Shown here piece by piece: positions 12,324-24,159 of a DNA stretch of 64,000 nucleotides. Source of the DNA: Crossaster papposus (taxonomy: Eukaryota > Echinodermata > Asteroidea > Velatida > Solasteridae); the NCBI GenBank assembly GCA_037893245.1, contig JBAIAA010000441.1, positions 186,001-250,000 on the forward strand, written 5' to 3'. The stretch's first letter is position 1. Each line of letters opens with the position of its first letter. The notes under the pieces were generated by a model. The model saw only the letters and a program-made list of their open reading frames with translations, was not told where the DNA came from and made no database searches. The translations under genes were made by a program, and so were the position numbers.

Positions 12324-12483
12324 AGATGAATACAGTCACAAACAATATACATCACCTATTTTTGCCAAAGAAGAATGTTCTCGCTAAGCATTTGTTTTGA
12401 TTAGAGGCTTTATACACATTGGCCCCCTTCGTCAGCACCCAAACTTGCTCTTCAGTCAGCAATAGCTAACAAGTCAACAAAGC

Positions 12484-12738
12484 GGGACAAGTCCAATTTC
12501 ATGGAGCTGCTAAGCACCAAAATTTGCTTAGCACAAAACAAGTCTTGCTCATTAAAAACAGGTTACCAGCCAAAATTCTTCATGTTTTTCATGCTAAGTA
12601 AAAAACTAGCTGATTATCAATCAAAAACAATAAAGATCACGTGAAAATTTGGTCTGTCCGAGTCCCCTTGTTTTTGCTAAGGACAAATTTTCATGCTAAG
12701 CAAATTGTTGTGCTTAGCAGCTCTATGAAATTGGCCCC
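12484..12738. mobile_element. GGCC-ATTTCA palindromic MITE, copy 3
   Basis: The left end is decayed (CCAATTTCATGGAGCTGCTA) and the right end is AGCTCTATGAAATTGGCCCC. Internally it contains inverted TTGCTTAGCAC/GTGCTTAGCA words. Confidence 0.8.
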
Positions 12739-13751
12739 AGCACTGACTATGTCGTGATATTGATTGAAGCGTTAATGAGCCGAACGCACCACGATGTCAG
12801 GCGTTTTTCACCCGTGACGCGCGGCCGGGTGACGGTCAAGCTGCGCTGGCGCGGTCGGTATACTAGCCGTCAAAATAATGTCCGCGACAATCAGCTGCAA
12901 ACTACACCTTCGGTCGATCTGGCACCCGGGTCTAAATTTAGCTGCATCGATTTGGCACGTTCACACGTGATTATATTGACCTAACGTTGGCGCTGCGTGG
13001 CGACGGTCAAGGATCATTAGCGACCATTTTGGAAATGATCTAGTATACTATAGACGTTTGCTGTTATCAGAAATAAATATTAAAATAAACGTAGTCATTA
13101 GACGATCTCTTCAACAGTCTATACAACGTGTCAAAGACACACTCTTTTTGCATTTGTTTTGCATCATGACTGGGCCCATACGATCAAAGGCAATAAATGG
13201 GTATTATGAAAGAAAATAAAGCATTTCCATTTACAACATGCGAACAAAACTTCCTGCGAATTTTAAATTTGGCTGACCCCAACTTCCGTTCAACGATCAC
13301 GCAAATAACAGTTGGGTAAATTCAAACACAAGGAGTCTGTGACTAGACTAGTCAGTGTTCGGTACCTAGACACTCGCAGAAAAAGTAAACGTGAACGTGC
13401 GAGACTAATACATTGTCTATTATCACGTTGATTACATTTTAGATAGAGAACGCTTTCTTATTTCAAAATAGTGAAATTTGATGCCAGGCGATTTAGAGGA
13501 GAAAATCATTCCATTAAAAAACGTTGTAAGAGAGTTACTTCAATGGATACGATTGAAAACCCGATCTCTTCGATTTATCATGGAGCAATAAACTAGTTTA
13601 TTGCTCCATGGATTTATGCATTCTGTTATAAATCTTCTTGTTCCAATTTTCAGTCGGGTGGAGCGAATGTTTACCCCCGAAAGAGTAATTTATTAACTCT
13701 TTAAAAATATCGAGGGGTTAGCCTGTATGTAGGATTTTAAACTGTGGTTAA
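12739..13751. other. Stretch without recognised gene
   Basis: Includes an 18-base palindromic spot at 13585-13610 (TGGAGCAATAAACTAGTTTATTGCTCCA region). No coding evidence. Confidence 0.5.
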
Positions 13752-14129
13752 AGGTAGGATACACCATGTGCAGATATCGAAAATATTTACTACGAATTAT
13801 TAAGAAATATCTTACTTATTTGAAAGTAAATAATGATTGTAGGCATCCAGCAAAATGATTGCGCTAGATATCCTGTAATTATTATGAAAAATTGAATTTT
13901 CTAAAGACAAATTCGCGATCGGCGGACGGCGAGCGCGAAAAAACAAAAATAACATACGAATAACTGCTCGACGCCGGTGGAAAACAAACGCTGTTTTTCG
14001 TGCTTTTTTCGGCATCCATGATTGAAAAACTTCGGACAGGTCAGTTAAACGATATTTACTTTAAAATACAACCCTCCAAATCTACCCATTCATGATAATT
14101 CAAGCAATTACCAATGGTGTATCATACCT
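13752..14129. mobile_element. MITE family 2, copy 2
   Basis: TTAA (13748-13751) plus AGGTAGGATACACCATGTG at the left, and CCAATGGTGTATCATACCT plus TTAA at the right. The interior matches 1232-1592 closely. Confidence 0.85.
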
Positions 14130-14410
14130 TTAAAGAAAAGAAAAGAAAATACGAGGGATCGAGAGAGCCCCTTTAAGTAGTTGATCTGGAGCGTTGAATG
14201 GCTGATCGGTGGCACGTATATCCGCAGGGCCGCTCCTGCCACACCTGTCACAAAGTGACACAAAGTAAATAATATTCACCACCTGCCTGCTTAGAATGTC
14301 CAGCCGGTGTGATATAAAAAATCAGACTCCAGTGAAAATCGGACCCATTTCCCCTCTGTTATTGGTTAAACCCTCTCACGTGACCGGTCACTCTCCTTAG
14401 TATCATAATC

Positions 14411-14893
14411 AGAAACGTAGCCAGGAATTGTTAAGGGGAGGAGCACTTTTGGTGATTGATATTGGGGAGGGGTAGACTCTAAGGGGATGATGGGAGTGGG
14501 TGTCCCCCTCCTAGCCTATTTGCGTTATTTTGAATAATTAAAGGTCTCAGATGCGATCTAGTGCAATATTCTGCAAGTTTTATGACATATCATGACATTG
14601 TGATACCATTATCATCAGTAAAAATTAACGTTTTCACGAGGTATTATGTCACCAATTACCAAGTTTTCATTGGATATTGACTGTGAACTTGATGATATCC
14701 TGACCAGGCATTGGTAGGCTCGAACGTTATTATGATTCTGATTGTTTTAACTTTAAGAGCTGATGAGAATGCCAGCGGATCAGAAAGGCACTAACGAAAT
14801 AGCCTGCAACAAAATAGTTTTTTTTTATATTTTTCGACAATGAAAAGGGAGGAGGGCCTTGTTCCCCCTGCTCCCCCCTCTGGCTACGTCCTT
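14411..14893. mobile_element. Inverted-end element with CGTAGCCAG termini
   Basis: The left end has CGTAGCCAGGAATTG followed by a G-rich run, and the right end has a C-rich run followed by CTGGCTACG. No transposase frame. Such termini are common on hAT-like MITEs; that class is inference. Confidence 0.55.
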
Positions 14894-15560
14894 GATCATG
14901 ATCATCACCTAATTAAAGCATACGCAGCTCCACCAATGAGTCCAAATTTTGTAGGGTCCGAATTTTATGCCACACCGTCCCTGTCGGAAGCTGTGACGTC
15001 AGATATGCAGAGTTTATAGCGGCGCTCATAAATAATGATTAGAAAAGGACCGCGATAATGTCACATTGTGCGCGAAGTCGATAATGTAGAATACACAGTG
15101 GCACAATTAAAACACAGTTAAAGGTTAATAAATTCCGCCCGGAGGCTGTTGAGTTTACACAATCAATACTACAAAAGAAGTAAAATAGCCCTGTACTATA
15201 CTGTACCGTACTGTACCGTACTGTATCGTACTGTACTGCATGTATTATAGCTAGTCCCGCCGGTATCGATGTTACCAAATTCAGATATGCAATATGCCAT
15301 GCGAGACGGGCGATAAACCAGTCCCCCAAAAATGTAATTAAGTCACGGTTGAGGCGCGATACACCCTGAAGGGAAATTTATATGCGAAGTCATATTTTTT
15401 TCTTTCACGTTTATTTTGTTTATGATGAACCTGTTTGTCACGACGTACATGCTTCATTGGGCATGTCTTAAAGGAGGACATTTAGGGGAAAAAAGGCGTT
15501 TTCATCAAAAAAGATATCGGATTTACAAGATCGTTCGAAAGTAGAATTATGTACTCGCTT
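14894..15560. other. Stretch without recognised gene
   Basis: Contains a small 10-bp tandem repeat (CTGTACCGTA units, 15193-15240). No gene seen. Confidence 0.5.
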
Positions 15561-15748
15561 AAAACTAAAGTGTTGAATCAAGATTGTGCGGTTAGTGTAT
15601 ACTATTTAAACGTTGGATTTATATGAAACTGATCAATTCAACAATCAAGTTGTTGAATTTATCAATTTATTGTTTGAAATCCCAACTTTTTAAAGATTAG
15701 TCAATGGCCGCACACTTATAATGTTGATTCAACACTTTAGTTTTAGGT
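15561..15748. mobile_element. Short inverted-repeat element
   Basis: AAAACTAAAGTGTTGAATCA at the left is matched by TGATTCAACACTTTAGTTTT at the right, and smaller inverted words (GTGCGG/CCGCAC, CAACAATCAAGTTGTTGAA) lie inside. Confidence 0.7.
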
Positions 15749-15903
15749 GTTTACGTTCACACACAGAATGTGCCTTGTACTTTTTTTTTCTGAAGGATTA
15801 TCGGGCGAAGAATTATCTGTTTGAAAATTCGAGCGGTGTTGGAGCGCTAGTCGCCATTCTAGTCACATGGAAATCCTTACTTATCCGTTCTTATGCGGCA
15901 CCA

Positions 15904-16044
15904 GCGGCCGATTTCACCAATGTTAGGATTAATCCTAGGAAGAGTAACTCCTCCTAACTTGCAATAGATCCAATGCAAGTTAGGATGAGTTACTCATCCT
16001 AACTCGAGATAGGATTAATCCTAGCGTTTCGTGAAATCGGCCGC
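15904..16044. mobile_element. GGCC-ATTTCA MITE, near-perfect palindrome
   Basis: Starts GCGGCCGATTTCAC and ends GTGAAATCGGCCGC. Almost the whole 141 bases are self-complementary, with AGGATTAATCCTAG and AACTTGCAAT/ATGCAAGTT words. The terminal GGCC-ATTTCA links it to the 1694/12104/40737 group although the interior is different. Confidence 0.8.
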
Positions 16045-17302
16045 AGGCGTTTTTTCAACATTCGATACTTGAAATACGTCTATATTATAGACATGGCCAA
16101 GTGCAGCTGCCCGTCAAAACAAAGCAGACGTGATTGTCCAACGCTTTTCCCGCGATTTTGTTTTGGCAAATGTTGGCTGCATAATGGCTACACCTTTAAG
16201 TTTAAGATAAGCAAGCAAGCAAGCAAGCATTAAACTTGAAAGATCTGTAGAGTCATTACAAGTGGTCAAACATTTAAAAACAAATGTAGCAAAAGAAGGG
16301 CTTGATATTATTAGTAAGGTATAGAAATATTGTCCAAATTCAATTCAAAGCAACTTAAGATGTACGGAAATTGAATTTGTTTGTATATACTTTGTGTTTT
16401 TCAACGTCGATTTCAACCGAACAATGGCTGAACAATGGTGCGTGTACGTCACAATAGAAGATCCATGGCAACACCGGGAGTTTGCAATTGAGAAAAGATG
16501 ACCCTGCCTCCCTTTTTTTTTTTGCTCACTTTTTTTTCCTCTTAATAATAATTTGCATCGATGTATGGAAAGTGACAAGTGATAACAAACGTGTCAAAAA
16601 GTCACGTACATTGCAAGAATATAAGGGTTGTTTTTAAACATGTATCAATGGTGACAAAGTTTGTCTGTTTTATTGTTTAAATAACAGAGATAATTTTACT
16701 CTTTTACAGGTCTCTCTCAAATGACGTCATTTCCAGATCAGCCACGTGCATCGGCATTTTGAGCGTCAACCTGCATAAACGCTCCAAGGCTCAATCATCC
16801 GCGTGTTCACTTTAGACGCACTTTTTTTTCGGAGGCTCCCGAGGAAAGTCCCCTGCACATTAATAATCACATTTCCCAGTCGACTGACGTGTTATCTTCC
16901 ACGACTAACATGGCTAAAACTAATGGGTGCTTTTTAGTCGAAAAATGATGTGATTTTGCACTCAAAACGGACAAGGTTCAAAATTTACAAAATTTACATC
17001 CAAATGCTCCAAATTCACATCCAGTCCAAATTCACATTCCAAGTCTTAATTCTCATTCCGGGTTAAGTCGTTAAGATTCAAATTCACATCCACTGGATTC
17101 ATGATCCACTATAAAACACAGGATGTGAAATATTATAGGTGCACAAATTATACACCTAATTATACACCGAAGTGACCAAATTGATTGACATATCACATTT
17201 ACAATTTGAAATTGGCACAATTGCATGTGCGCATGTTCAAAAAGGTAAAGCCAAACGATAGCAACATTCGCTGTTAATATCGTTTTCATAAACCTCCGCT
17301 TA
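16045..17302. other. Stretch without recognised gene
   Basis: (CAAG)n at 16213-16229. CAAATTCACATCC-like imperfect repeats at 16980-17100. Single CRE-like TGACGTCA and E-box CACGTG words near 16722-16746 are noted but not assigned to a promoter. Confidence 0.5.
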
Positions 17303-17303
17303 G

Positions 17304-17556
17304 AGGTAGGATACACCATTGGTAATTTCTTGAATTATTATGAATGGGTGGACTTGGGGGGTTGTATTTTTTTTAGTAAATATCGTTTAACTGACCTGTC
17401 CGAAGTTTTACAATCATGGATGCCGAGAAAAGCAATTAAAAACGGCTTTTGTTTTCAACCGACGTCGGGCAGTTAATCTTATGCTGTTCTTGGTTTTTTT
17501 TCGCGATCGCCGTCGGGCGATCGTGAATTTGTTTTTATAACATTCAATTTTTAGGA
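17304..17556. mobile_element. MITE family 2, truncated copy
   Basis: Begins AGGTAGGATACACCATTGG and matches the inverse orientation of the family. The right part is missing where a GGAGACA-type sequence begins. Confidence 0.65.
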
Positions 17557-18070
17557 GGCCTTAAGGAGACCAGTTTCATAAGGGAGACATTTTGAGGTCT
17601 TCCTAACGTTCCAACTACAAGAAGGAGATACATTTTTAAACATTCAACAGTCCAGATCGATAGAGCAGGGTCCAAAATGCATAAATATAAAATTTCGTGG
17701 AAAAAGCTCTTGGTAAAAACGGGTTTTTAGGCACATCTCTATATGGAGATGTCTACCTAATGTACCATTTACCATTAATATTATGATTATGGTAATTCTT
17801 CCAAATAGGCACTTGGGGAGACAAATTAGCGTAAGTTTTTAGGTAATAAGAAGACAGTGGCACTTAGGGAGACATTTCAGTGTCTCCCTAAGTGTCTAGC
17901 TACCCTAAAAAACAATATTTGGGAGGTATTTTGGAACGACAGATTTTGGTCTAAATAGCATAAATCTCGAAGATCTTAGAGAAAGGGGTTAGGGTAAACA
18001 AGTTAGGACTGTTTTAAGTTTGTGTACATCTCTATGGGATTGTCTCCCTAAGTGCCTATTTGGAGGTATA
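17557..18070. mobile_element. Two adjoining MITE family 4 copies, one partial
   Basis: 17794-18070 is a full copy with ends CTTCCAAATAGGCACTTGGG and AGTGCCTATTTGGAGGTA. 17557-17793 carries related words (AAGGGAGACATTTT, GGTAAAAACGGG, ACATCTCTATATGGAGATG) in a diverged copy. (ATT)n follows at 18074-18093. Confidence 0.6.
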
Positions 18071-18206
18071 GAAATTATTATTATTATTATTATTACAACC
18101 ACGAAGGAAAGAATAGACTTATATGGATTTGGCCACAAATGTGGTCGTACGGCATACAAACTAGGCCACAAGCCTCCGTATCGGGCCACCGGTATCTTTA
18201 TTGATC

Positions 18207-18513
18207 GAAAGGAGTAATGCTCATATCGATTTTTGGCAAGGTAAGCACACCTATAGAGTTGGAAAATGTGCGATAGCGTTGCAGCGTGAGCGGTGGCAGC
18301 TTTATAGGAGTGTTATCACTTTTTGTTTCAAAATGGCCGCCAATATTATTAATATTACCGGATTAAATATATGGGGTGATAAGCAATTATTATTGGCGGC
18401 CATTTGTTTTACGTTGATAATACTCAAAATGCTGCCACCGCTGCAACGCAATATTTTGTCAACAGTGGGTTGAATACCGTTGCCGAAAGACCGCCGTGAG
18501 CATTACTTCCTTC
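18207..18513. mobile_element. Inverted-repeat element
   Basis: GAAAGGAGTAATGCTCA at the left pairs with TGAGCATTACTTCCTTC at the right. Internally GTTGCAGCG/CGCTGCAAC and AATGGCCGCCAAT/ATTGGCGGCCATT are also inverted, so most of the element can form a long hairpin. Confidence 0.8.
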
Positions 18514-20081
18514 ATTTTGATACCGAACAGCCCCCCAGGCTGATGGCCAGTATACGCACTCAACAAATCAGCATACGATAACGGTTTTATTAGCAGTAGA
18601 ATGCACTTAAAAATCACGCCACTTACCGCCAAAGACAATCCGTTTGCTCGAACCTCATTCAGAAATCCAGTCGATCTGATCAAGTATGCCGCCAGAATCG
18701 GCGCTCAAATCGCAAGGAATATCGCCTGCGGTGTACAGTTGCCGTAGCAATATAACAGTCATGCAGACGTGTGTATAATGATCCTCGCTCGCTGAAGCGA
18801 CTGTGGGCATCGCGCATGACGCCAGGGTCACTTTTTAAGGGAGGAAAGTAACCGTTGTTGTATCATCTGGAATGCACGGTGCTGTCTCGTCGTGGGGAAA
18901 AGGATGTACACGAACGGCTAAGCGGATCAGCTACTAACATATGATGATGATGAAAACGTAAGAGGGCTTAAAGATTGTGACGGTCTGCGCCCGGCCTCCC
19001 TCGTAGTATTATTATAAACCTCGCATTAGTCAGAGAACCACCAACACGCAGACATATATACGCGATGTGGTCTATCATCAGACTGGTACCCAGATAGTTA
19101 CACCATGGTTACACGCAGTCTGTCCTCCGAGGGCAAAACACGCCGCGACGGAAATGGGCGGGAAAGATATATGCGACAGTGCGATACTCCACAGCGCACA
19201 CAAACGTCAAACGCGAACTGCGGGATGAAACATCGCTCTGATAAGCCAACCACTCAAACCACTCTTCCAATGCTAATGATGCCCGAGCGAATTAATTGAT
19301 GGACCATGCAGTGTACTCCATACATACACGCACTATAACCTAGCGCTTTTTTTGTATAACAGTAAGTACCTTGATTTTGGATGGTATTATTTCGTAGCAC
19401 ATGACTTTGTGAGAGGACAACATCTTGCTGTTGATCGGTTGCCATGGTGACCTGTTGCCATAGAGACCCCCAGCCGTTTAGCTAATTAGGGAGGGGGAAA
19501 TTCGCCGCCGGCGAACGATAAATTAGCTCTTTGAGCCGGCGGGAGCGAATAATAATTTGCCCTTCAGGGACAAATTAACGATGTTTGGCTCTGTCGGGTC
19601 GCCATTAGGACAATACTTAGGCCTAATTGCATTGTCGTTGATAATCACGGTACGTGCACGGGTTAATAAGCCAAGCTATTACGTGACACCTTGATGAACA
19701 TTCCTTACAGAAGAAGAAACATAACATTGAAGAAAACAATGAATAAATGCGGTTATTGTAACATTTTACACAAAAAGTCAGTTTAGATTACAATTGTAAT
19801 CTTTAATGATTAAAATTATATGAGGCTTAAAATTATGGGTTTTTTTTCATGTCATTTTAGATGCAAACTATTTTTTTTTAAAATGTTTCACGGGAAAGAA
19901 TTTGCGTCTGGAAATGTGAAATTTGCTTTGTATTGTTATTTGTATGTGTGTAAAATGTCTAAATTATGTAAGATTTGGGCTTTTGACTGACGTGTGTTAG
20001 TTTACACTGTATAATCAGTATTCTCCCGGCTGAGGGATTCCATGGGTTCGAGTCTCACCCGAGTCAAAGGTTTTGTTTTAG
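18514..20081. other. Stretch without recognised gene
   Basis: No exon could be supported. 19480-19620 is GC-richer than its surroundings with TAGCTAATTAG-type homeodomain-like words; it may be regulatory or an unrecognised 5-prime exon region. A single B-box-like GGGTTCGAGTC at 20045 has no matching tRNA fold. Confidence 0.4.
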
Positions 20082-20329
20082 TATAGACGATGTGCCCTCT
20101 GACGTCCCGTGTTCACATCTGTATTCAAAATAATGAGCCCGGCAGTATGCGCACACGTCGTGTTTTACATAAAATTTGCTTAAAGAGTGACGTCGCAGGT
20201 CAGATCGCCTTTGAATTATGTGACCTCTGATGTCATCTCTTAACCAAATTTATGTAAAATATTATGCGTGCGCATACTGCTGGGCACATTTGAACACATC
20301 AGATGTAAACAGAGGGCACATCGTCTATA
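20082..20329. mobile_element. Inverted-repeat element (TATAGACGATGTG ends)
   Basis: TATAGACGATGTGCCCTCTG and its exact complement CAGAGGGCACATCGTCTATA form 20-base perfect ends. The interior has weaker inverted words (GCAGTATGCGCAC/GTGCGCATACTGC). No open frame. Confidence 0.85.
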
Positions 20330-20870
20330 AAGAATCCTTCGGAACAACTAAGCCCACAGTATAAATACAGTTAATCCGCGTCGGTAAGGGCCCCAAAATA
20401 ATATTGTAATCCTAATTAGTCCCGAATTTTAAAAAGAATCCGCTTTATGGGTTTAGTTATTTTTGTCTGTCCCAACAAGTTATGTGAAGCTAACATTTAT
20501 AATCGATCAAATAAGTTAAGAGGGCCTGATATTTGTATATTTCAGGTCATTCCAGCCAGTAAGCAGTTTGCAGCAGTTTTAATCTTATTCATTTATAATC
20601 GATAGATTTTTGAAACAAAATAATGTGAATAATTTCTTGAATTTGTTTAGCCTAGGCAGGTAGGATATATCAGGGATATATGTACCTTTCTTCCACTCTT
20701 CCAAAAGTGGAGAAAGGGGGAAATCAGAATGGGGTGGGAAAGGGTGGAGTAGTGGGGTTTTTTGTGTGTTTTATTTTGGGGGGGATCTCCAATTCTGTTA
20801 TTTGTAGATGGTTGTGTGGTGGCGTTTCAGTTGTCGAGGTTGAATGTTGTCGTCATAACTCGTCAGCAGT

Positions 20871-21334
20871 GAGCAAGTTCGATCAAGGACTATAGTTAAC
20901 TTAGTTTGACTAACTCTGATTGAACTCAGGCTAGTCGACGATGGTTGGACTAGTCTAGTCGACTATTCGCGACTTACTACCTACCGCGGTTATCAATAGC
21001 AACATTTTCAGGGCATAGTGCAGCCGCATCCGGGGACCTATTACCGAAAACATGATGGCAGACAACGCCGAACCTTTTGCCGTGCAAACTGCCATATGTT
21101 TTTTCCACGTTAAGGTGCAACTCTGTCACTTTTGTCACCATTGTATAAATATTACGGGTAAATAACTTATCATGTTAAAATATTGTTTTGCCGGTGCGAG
21201 TTCGATGCTTTTGGCGCCACAAAAGTTCGACCATAGTTCGAATAGCCTCGTTCGCACTTTAACTTTATGGCGCATGCACTAGTAACGTCACAAACCAGCC
21301 ACTAGTGAACATTGGTCCTTGATCCAACTTGCTC
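20871..21334. mobile_element. GAGCAAG MITE, copy 1 (3-bp duplication AGT)
   Basis: Ends are GAGCAAGTTCGATCAAGGAC and a near-complement ending CAACTTGCTC, flanked on both sides by AGT (20868-20870 and 21335-21337). The same terminal signature occurs at 51256-51713 and 63215-63692. Confidence 0.75.
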
Positions 21335-21337
21335 AGT

Positions 21338-22930
21338 ATATCGCCGAGTGTGCCATTTCGATCGAGTGGGTGAGGGCGCTAGCTGTGACGATCGATCGAC
21401 GCTGTTTTCTGGGTACCAAAGAAAATCCTGTTTATTGAAGCAGTTTTTTAATTAACTTGTGCATGCTGTAGAATTTGTAAGCTGACGGGAAAGTGTAAAC
21501 AGACGGAGAAGGAAGCCATCTACAGAGGAATGTTCGATTTAATTGCAACAAACGGTGCTGTAAGGAGAATTATATTCCCTTTACGGTACCGCATTATGCA
21601 TACAACCTCGGCTCACATGATTCAGTATAAGAGCGGTTCTGGCAAAATAGTATGGAACTGGGCAGAGGTTGAAATGAGGGTTCTCAGGTATTAGAGAAGT
21701 GGATACAATTATCCTTATAACAGTGCTGTTTGTTGCACTTCAATCAAACATTCGATTAACAAGTTATGGCTGTTTAAAGTTCACATTTGTCTACATGTTG
21801 CAAAACTTAAATGTTGAGAAAAAGGCCTTTGAATTGTTTCGAGTTTTGTACATTTTGTGTATGGGAAAATGCTGATAGTTTTTTCTCTTAAAACACTTTT
21901 ATTCAACTACTTCTATACTATTTCTTAACAAAATATAGTGAGTAAGCATATAACAAAGATCACAAATATCATTATTTATTATTTTGCCGTTATGCATCTG
22001 TACTGTGTGCCCAGTTCCGTCTCATTTTTGCCAAAACGTCTATTTTGCCATTGCCGCCAAATAATAAGACCATGGATCTCGCCGCTTGAGGGCAGCATAA
22101 TGCACGCATGCAACGACCTGAAAGTACGGCATCCTGTGTTCCGCTTGCGGTTTTATATAGTAGAACTGACAAGTTTTGGCAGGGTGTCCGACTACATTTT
22201 TAGAAAAAACATGCGACTTTCACTTGTTCGGCGGTTCTTGAAAACAATGGTGAGAATCAATCCGTTTGTAATTTCCCTAATTTGTGACATATTTTATTAC
22301 TGTCTGTTTTACTTGCATGCAAAAAAATATTATCTTGCGTATATATATAAGTGTATATATTACAATTTGAAATTGTGGGGCAAAAAAAATAACATTTAAA
22401 CAATATATTAATTATGACAACCGGCATAATCAATTATCATTATCACTTAGTTTATTTATATCAGTCACATTAAATTCAATGAAACTTGAAGTTAACGATA
22501 GAGTCATGTTGCAACAACTTGACTTCCCAAAAATCATAATTTAGGGCACTTTCGCCTCTTTAAAACCTTGAAACCCTAAAAAATGTCAACCAAATACTTG
22601 AAGTTGTACTACGTAGTTTCCTAAAACTGTTGGCAAAAGCCACAGCACCGTGCCGCAGCCCCACCGATACTGTTAACACAGTGCCGTGGGTTTTGCTTTA
22701 CAGTGTAAAATTCAAATTCACTACTCTACTGAGTACTGTCATTAATTGGAAATATATTTTGTTTTTGTATGTAGCCCTTTTCAAAATTCCCAACAAATGA
22801 CATTCAAACCTTTTCTTGCTTTCATCGTCTGAAAAGTTAATACTATTTGTAAAATTGGCTACGATACTTGATTCAATAATTTGTAATCACTTCTTGACAT
22901 CAACGGTCGGGTACTCAAGTACCCGATTCC
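21338..22930. other. Stretch without recognised gene
   Basis: The 153-residue open frame 21938-22399 has no recognisable domain. The untranslated start of PCBD may lie somewhere here or at 23.5-24.0 kb but could not be placed. Confidence 0.4.
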
Positions 22931-23547
22931 TAGTGTTGGGCGAGTAGTGATTTTTCCACTCGAGCACTCGCGAATAAAGTACTAGCGAGTAATCGAGTAC
23001 TTGCGAGTAGTTATTGCAATTTTCACAAGAGGGGATATTATGAGTCACGCGTGTTTATCACCAGTGTTTTCTTTCAAAAGCATAACGGTAATTTCTCAGC
23101 GAGCTTGGCAGCAATTTGGCTTTCTTTATCTCTGAAGTTCCAATTCAGAATGTGTTTTTAATCCACGAAGGTAGAATTAAAAATCAATAATTTGTCATAT
23201 CGTAAAACCATCGTAATTGTCATAATAAGTTAATAATCCCACCGTCTGTACTCATCAACAATCAACGCTCGCTAACAATCACTACTCGCGAGTAATTATT
23301 GTTACTCGGGCTGGCACGAGTACTCGAATAGTTAAAAAAAACGCGAGTAGTTCAACGAGTAGTAAAAACTAATTACGAGTAATGACATAATCAAGTTACT
23401 CCCCCAGCACTATACACGTGTGACTGTCATTCCCTCTTGGGAGAATTGCGACAAATACTCGCGATTACTCACGAGTACCCGATTACTCGCGAGTAGTTTA
23501 TTAGCGAGTAATCGAGTAGGAAAAATCACTACTCCCCCAGCACTATA
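22931..23547. mobile_element. CGAGTA-rich inverted-end element
   Basis: Left end TAGTGTTGGGCGAGTAGTGA and right end TCACTACTCCCCCAGCACTA are near inverses. The interior is packed with ACTCGCGAGTA-type words, and another partial right end lies at about 23395. A related fragment in inverse orientation is at 61337-61498 in RTK-B intron 2. Confidence 0.7.
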
Positions 23548-24021
23548 AGCCAGTTCAATATTCCCGCTGCACGTGTGCACACGAGATTTGACGATTTCTT
23601 TTCTTTCGAGATAAACATTTCAGCGATTGCGTGCAAAAGCATAGCGGGGTACCAGCTAATTTAAAGAGATCGTCGTGTTCTAAAGTTACCAAGTAACATT
23701 TTTTTTTAATTTTTGGTGTTTTCAGGTGTTTTATGTGGCTAAAGTTTTGTCCGAACAAAGTTCCCATCGTCTTTTTCGATTTCACAAGAAAATGCACAAA
23801 ATGCGGATTTGGTTACCACGTCCCCTATAGTCTTGTGTGCATTTGTCTGCCGTGTTTATCCAAAGAGAAAAATTGTTGAATCTTGCTGTGCTGCGCAGTT
23901 GGAATGTCGAAGTGGCTTATAGTTATACTCAAGTACATGTACCTGGTTCCGATGCACAGCCCATTCCTACTTGAAAGACTGCTATACTAAGTAGTTGTTG
24001 TTGTTTTTTCGGGGGTGCCAG

Positions 24022-24159
24022 ACAACAGAAGCTAAACAGATGAAACTGAGCGCTGAGGATCGGGTGGGGAAGCTCGCCCCTCTCCTGTCCCAAGGATGGA
24101 AGGAAGTGGAAGGCCGAGACGCCATTAAGAAACTCTTCATGTTTAAGAACTTCAACCAG
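24022..24159 (+). CDS. pcbd: PCBD exon with the alpha/beta N-terminal half
   Basis: The acceptor AG is at 24020-24021 and the donor GTCAGC starts at 24160. The frame encodes a segment matching the start of dehydratase, including [17 protein letters not shown] and [17 protein letters not shown]. The exon opens in phase 0, so an upstream coding exon is possible. The internal Met at 24040 would by itself give a protein of normal length, with 24022-24039 as leader. Confidence 0.85.

Noticed and set aside
20000..20060. tRNA-like B box GGGTTCGAGTC
   Set aside because: No A box at the right distance and no cloverleaf.
21938..22399. 153-residue open frame
   Set aside because: No recognisable domain, Cys/Tyr/Ile-rich composition of AT-rich noise, no splice context.
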